Source: Deltaproteobacteria bacterium (lineage in GTDB: Bacteria > Myxococcota_A > JAADFL01). Taken from it: 10,310 nt of DNA. Positions 7,938-10,310 of this stretch are shown here, one piece after another. Position numbers and translations under genes: made by a program. Position 1 is the stretch's first letter. Each line of letters starts with the position of its first letter. The DNA lies in NCBI GenBank assembly GCA_013152945.1, contig JAADFL010000069.1:1-10310 (forward strand), given 5' to 3'. The notes beneath the pieces were generated by a model. That model was given only the letters and a program-made list of their open reading frames with translations, was not told the origin of the DNA and did not search any database.

Positions 7938-7985
7938 CAAATTCATACTTTACAGATATGAATTTGTATCATATAATACATGTAT
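7938..7985 (+). promoter_or_regulatory. Toxin-antitoxin promoter with two overlapping palindromes
   Basis: TTTACA (7949-7954), a 17-nt spacer and TATAAT (7972-7977) form a strong promoter with +1 near 7984. The -35 box lies mostly in the spacer of a perfect 10-bp inverted repeat, CAAATTCATA (7938-7947) and TATGAATTTG (7957-7966). A second perfect palindrome, ATACATGTAT (7976-7985), covers the end of the -10 box and +1. Both are placed as operators for autoregulation by the antitoxin-toxin complex, as is usual for VapBC systems. Confidence 0.7.
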
Positions 7986-8011
7986 AAACAGTGAAAGGAT
8001 ATGATCGCAGG

Positions 8012-8233
8012 ATGAAGGCTAAAGTTGCCGAGCGTGGCCAGGTAACCATTCCCAAGGCATTGAGGGATAGCATGGGTATTAGACCGGGGACGATTCTGGA
8101 GTTTCATGAAGAGGCAGGGCATATTGTTATTGAGAAGGCAAAAAACGTAGATGCTGTGGATAAGGTGTATGGTGCCCTGGGACGCGGCCGCCGGACAGAT
8201 GACGTGATCCGCGAGCTGCGCGGCGACCCATGA
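8012..8233 (+). CDS. vapB: AbrB/SpoVT-type antitoxin of a VapBC module
   Basis: A 73-residue protein. Residues 1-45 form a swapped-hairpin AbrB DNA-binding domain (MKAKVAERGQVTIPKALRD, then MGIRPGTILEF). The C-terminal tail (YGALGRGRRTDDVIRELRG, about 53-71) is the type that wraps around and inhibits the PIN toxin. It should neutralise the downstream toxin and repress its own promoter through the palindromes upstream. ATG 8012 is chosen because AbrB-type antitoxins start right at this MKAKV-like strand. AAAGGA (7994-7999) is 12 nt away, rather far. An in-frame GTG at 7991 would add seven residues and is an alternative. The stop codon overlaps the toxin start (ATGA, 8230-8233). Confidence 0.9.
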   Translation: MKAKVAERGQVTIPKALRDSMGIRPGTILEFHEEAGHIVIEKAKNVDAVDKVYGALGRGRRTDDVIRELRGDP

Positions 8234-8637
8234 TCATAGCTGTTGACACCAATATTCTTATTGATATATTGGAACCGGATCCTGTACACGGTCCGGCCTC
8301 GCGGGAGGTTCTGAGACGCTGCCTGAGTGAAGGTGCGGTTGTCGCCTGTGAAGTCGTATGGGCTGAGGTTGCAACCGCTTATGCATATGCTCTGGCTGAA
8401 CTCGACCATGCACTGAAACATGTAGGTGTCGCCTATTCAGCGATGAGCCGCAAGGCTGCGATGGAAGCGGCCAAGTGCTGGTATTTATACAGGCAAAAGG
8501 GCGGTAAACGTAAGCGTATCGCAGCGGATTTCCTTATCGGAGGTCATGCGCTGACACAATGCGACCGTCTGTTGACCCGTGACCGGGATTTCTTCAACAA
8601 TCACTTTAACTCCCTGAAGATAATCAGTCCTTCGTAG
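8230..8637 (+). CDS. vapC: PIN-domain ribonuclease toxin (VapC family)
   Basis: A 135-residue single PIN domain, the usual VapC size, predicted to be a Mg-dependent endoribonuclease; VapC toxins typically cut tRNA or rRNA, but the target here is unknown. The four acidic metal ligands are visible: Asp6 in AVDTNILID, Glu46 in VVWAEVA, Asp100 in AADFLIGGHA and Asp118 in LLTRDRDF. The gene begins inside the antitoxin stop codon and lacks a strong Shine-Dalgarno, so it is probably translated by coupling, which keeps toxin below antitoxin. The reading frame is intact, suggesting a functional module. No gene follows for 500 nt. Confidence 0.93.
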   Translation: MIIAVDTNILIDILEPDPVHGPASREVLRRCLSEGAVVACEVVWAEVATAYAYALAELDHALKHVGVAYSAMSRKAAMEAAKCWYLYRQKGGKRKRIAADFLIGGHALTQCDRLLTRDRDFFNNHFNSLKIISPS

Positions 8638-8661
8638 GTAAATGGGGCAAAAATTCAGGAT

Positions 8662-8903
8662 TTACCTTACAGTGGCATAAAAACATCGCCTGCGGGCGGG
8701 AGGGCCTGCCGGAAAAGCTTTATCTGCGATACCTTCAGGAAATATTACGCACAGCATATTGATGTCTTTTGGAATTTCACTCTCTTTTGGAATTTCACTC
8801 TCCGTTACTTCGTGCAATAAAGGCATATTTCCGATATCTTATCGCTTTATAAAGGTTTTACGGCAGGCTCTCCTGCCTGTTTATGCAACATTAAGGTTTA
8901 CAT
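8662..8903. repeat. Palindromic intergenic repeat, long paired copy (MITE-like)
   Basis: Two inverted arms of about 80 nt, 8662-8745 and 8825-8903, around a 79-nt centre. Shared blocks between the left arm and the complement of the right arm are CCTTA(A), GGCATAAA/TTGCATAAA, GCCTGCCG, TTTAT, GCGATA and GGAAATAT. The left arm has about 12 extra bases, the same asymmetry as in the 4195-4292 copy, and both left arms share a GCAT-N8-CGC-N2-GCGGG pattern. The right arm has a perfect hairpin GGCAGG-CTCT-CCTGCC. ATTCAGG flanks the element on both sides (8653-8659 and 8911-8917), possibly a target duplication. It has no coding capacity. Confidence 0.75.
8766..8801. repeat. 18-bp perfect tandem duplication
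   Basis: CTTTTGGAATTTCACTCT occurs twice in a row (8766-8783 and 8784-8801) in the centre of the long repeat element. It looks like a recent slippage or duplication event. Confidence 0.95.
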
Positions 8904-8996
8904 AATGTACATTCAGGTTCTATTGATTTTCCGGGGATATTTCATTTGCCCATCTGATTTCTTGAAGGACAAACCGATTCGATGACAACTTTTTCC

Positions 8997-9024
8997 TTGC
9001 ATTTTTCATATAATCTGATAAAAT
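8997..9024 (+). promoter_or_regulatory. Candidate vgrG promoter
   Basis: TTGCAT (8997-9002), a 16-nt spacer and TAAAAT (9019-9024). A TATAAT at 9009-9014 is an alternative -10, but it has no good -35. Either gives a leader of more than 100 nt before the GTG at 9140. Weak support. Confidence 0.3.
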
Positions 9025-9079
9025 ACACACTACCGGATACGGTTGAACAATTCATTAAAACGTGTCTTCCTTAGTATCG

Positions 9080-9117
9080 TATCTCATTCGCGGTATATGT
9101 AATGTCAGAATGAGATA
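9080..9117. promoter_or_regulatory. 10-bp inverted repeat in the vgrG leader
   Basis: TATCTCATTC (9080-9089) and GAATGAGATA (9108-9117) are perfect complements separated by 18 nt, ending seven bases before the vgrG Shine-Dalgarno. It is either a dimeric operator or an mRNA hairpin; the sequence cannot decide. Confidence 0.55.
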
Positions 9118-9139
9118 AGCCCCAGGGGGATTTAAGCGA

Positions 9140-10310
9140 GTGCCCTTTACCCAGGAAAACAGGCTTTTACAGATCAGCACACCGTTGGGAGCAGATGTCC
9201 TGCTGATAACCGGCTTGAGCGGCGCAGAGGGGATATCCCGGCCGTTCAGTTTTGAGCTTGACCTGCTGTCTGAAAACCACAGCATAGTATTCAAGGACAT
9301 TATCGGCCGGAACGTCACGGTTTCCGTGACACTGGCTGACGGGGGAAAGCGTTACTTCAACGGGATAATCTCGCGGTTTTCACAGGGGGGATGGGGCGGT
9401 GAATCAGGTGTTGAGGCCCGTTTCTCGCATTACACGGCGGAGCTGGTTCCCTGGCTGTGGCTGCTCAGCCGGACGGCGGATTCAAGGATATTCCAGGGGC
9501 TCTCGGTACCTGAGATAGTGGAGAAGATATTCAGCGAGAAGGGTTTTGCGGATTACAGGATACAACTGCACGGCAGTTATGACAAGAGGGAGTACTGCGT
9601 GCAGTACCGCGAGACGGACTTCAACTTCATATCGCGACTTCTTGAAGAAGAGGGAATATATTATTTTTTCGAGCATGAAGACGGCAGGCACACGATGGTG
9701 CTGGCCGACGTGCCCACAGAGCACAAGCCGTGCCCGGGACAGGAGACAGCCAGGTACCAGGTAAGTGCAGGCGGTGTGCTTGAGGAAGACACGATCAGCA
9801 GGCTTGATGTAATGCAGGAGATAAGGGCGGGGAAATACACCCTGAGTGATTACAACTTTGAAATGCCGGCGACCAACCTGAAGGTGGAGATTCCCAGCCA
9901 GCAGGACCTGGGCCCCGGGGAGCGGGAGGTGTACGATTATCCCGGGAGATACGGGAAGAGAGCGCAAGGAGAGCGATTAGCCAACATACGGATGCAGGAG
10001 GAAGAGGCGGAGGTCACGAGGATAAGCGGAAAAGGGACGTGCAGGGCGTTTACGAGCGGGTACCGTTTTGAGCTTCAGGAGTTTTACCGTGATGACATGA
10101 ACAACAAGGCATATGTATTGACATCGGTAGAGCATGAGGCGAGGCAGGAGTATTCGCCCGTGGAAGAGGCCGGGGAGATTTCCTATGAAAACAACTTCAC
10201 ATGCATCCCCTATGAGATACCCTTTCGTCCCGGGCGCAGGACGCCGCGGCCTGTCGTGGAAGGTGTGCAGACAGCCATAGTGGTGGGGCCTGCGGGGGAG
10301 GAGATTTACA
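9140..10310 (+). CDS. vgrG: VgrG/TssI type VI secretion spike protein, 5' part
   Basis: The first 390 codons of a VgrG-like protein, open to the window edge. VgrG trimers tip the contractile type VI secretion tube and carry effectors. The N-terminal gp27-like region is clear: LLQISTPLGADVLLITGLSG (residues 9-28), RPFSFELDLLS (34-44), CVQYRETDFNFISRLLEEEG (153-172) followed by IYYFF, and VYDYPGRYG (264-272). At the edge, IPFRPGRRTPRPVVEGVQTA (360-379) is the junction to the gp5-like OB fold; the beta-helix spike and any effector domain lie beyond. The start is a GTG at 9140, with AGGGGGA (9124-9130) nine bases upstream; no ATG fits. No other type VI gene is visible, so whether it belongs to a full cluster or is an orphan vgrG-effector island is unknown. 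Confidence 0.92.
   Translation, partial: MPFTQENRLLQISTPLGADVLLITGLSGAEGISRPFSFELDLLSENHSIVFKDIIGRNVTVSVTLADGGKRYFNGIISRFSQGGWGGESGVEARFSHYTAELVPWLWLLSRTADSRIFQGLSVPEIVEKIFSEKGFADYRIQLHGSYDKREYCVQYRETDFNFISRLLEEEGIYYFFEHEDGRHTMVLADVPTEHKPCPGQETARYQVSAGGVLEEDTISRLDVMQEIRAGKYTLSDYNFEMPATNLKVEIPSQQDLGPGEREVYDYPGRYGKRAQGERLANIRMQEEEAEVTRISGKGTCRAFTSGYRFELQEFYRDDMNNKAYVLTSVEHEARQEYSPVEEAGEISYENNFTCIPYEIPFRPGRRTPRPVVEGVQTAIVVGPAGEEIY

Noticed and set aside
8638-9139. CRISPR array or tRNA in the 500-nt gene-free stretch
   Set aside because: The only tandem repeat is two directly adjacent 18-mers without spacers, and I found no tRNA-like cloverleaf or TTCGA arm.
9055-9967. Minus-strand frames within the vgrG region
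   Set aside because: They are antisense to a clear VgrG reading frame with a good ribosome site.

Overview
The window looks like chromosomal DNA from an anaerobic or facultative bacterium with moderate GC content. It carries a pair of c-type multiheme cytochromes (a membrane-anchored NapC/NirT-like protein and an octaheme lipoprotein), an archaeal/bacterial-type malate dehydrogenase, and an Old Yellow Enzyme-like flavin oxidoreductase. That mix fits Nitrospirota or Desulfobacterota-like lineages, but the taxonomy is an inference and I cannot confirm it from sequence alone.

Layout. Bases 1-479: 3' end of an NADH:flavin oxidoreductase (+). 612-2264: complete glucose-6-phosphate isomerase pgi (-), convergent with it. 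2265-2526: divergent promoter region between pgi and a MarC-family membrane protein (2527-3105, +), which is followed after 12 nt by a PaaI-type hotdog thioesterase (3118-3534, +). 3524-4114 and 4284-5606: the two cytochrome genes (-), separated by a palindromic repeat whose outer edge supplies the stop codon of the octaheme gene. 5607-5799: divergent promoter region. 5800-6744 and 6764-7771: malate dehydrogenase and a divergent nucleoside-diphosphate-kinase-fold protein, probably one transcript (+). 7772-8011: a solitary repeat arm, then a strong promoter embedded in inverted repeats. 8012-8637: an AbrB-type antitoxin and PIN-domain toxin (VapBC-type, overlapping by 4 nt). 8638-9139: no gene; it holds a larger copy of the palindromic repeat, an 18-bp tandem duplication inside it, and the leader of the next gene. 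9140-10310: 5' part of a VgrG/TssI spike protein (GTG start), running off the window.

How the parts fit. pgi and mdh are central carbon genes. The cytochromes would carry electrons from the membrane quinone pool outward to a terminal reductase or acceptor that I cannot identify. The right-hand end (repeat arm, toxin-antitoxin, repeat element, vgrG) has an accessory-region character.

The main unexplained signals are: (1) a family of imperfect palindromic intergenic repeats with a conserved TGTTGCAT-type outer motif and covarying inner hairpins, present as two paired copies and one single arm; (2) genes with a perfect TATAAT box placed so that transcription should begin at or within a few bases of the start codon, with no Shine-Dalgarno (marC-like and mdh), beside neighbours with textbook AAGGAG sites; (3) an NDK-fold protein with the phospho-accepting His and most nucleotide-site residues but a long insertion and a His where family members have an Arg.
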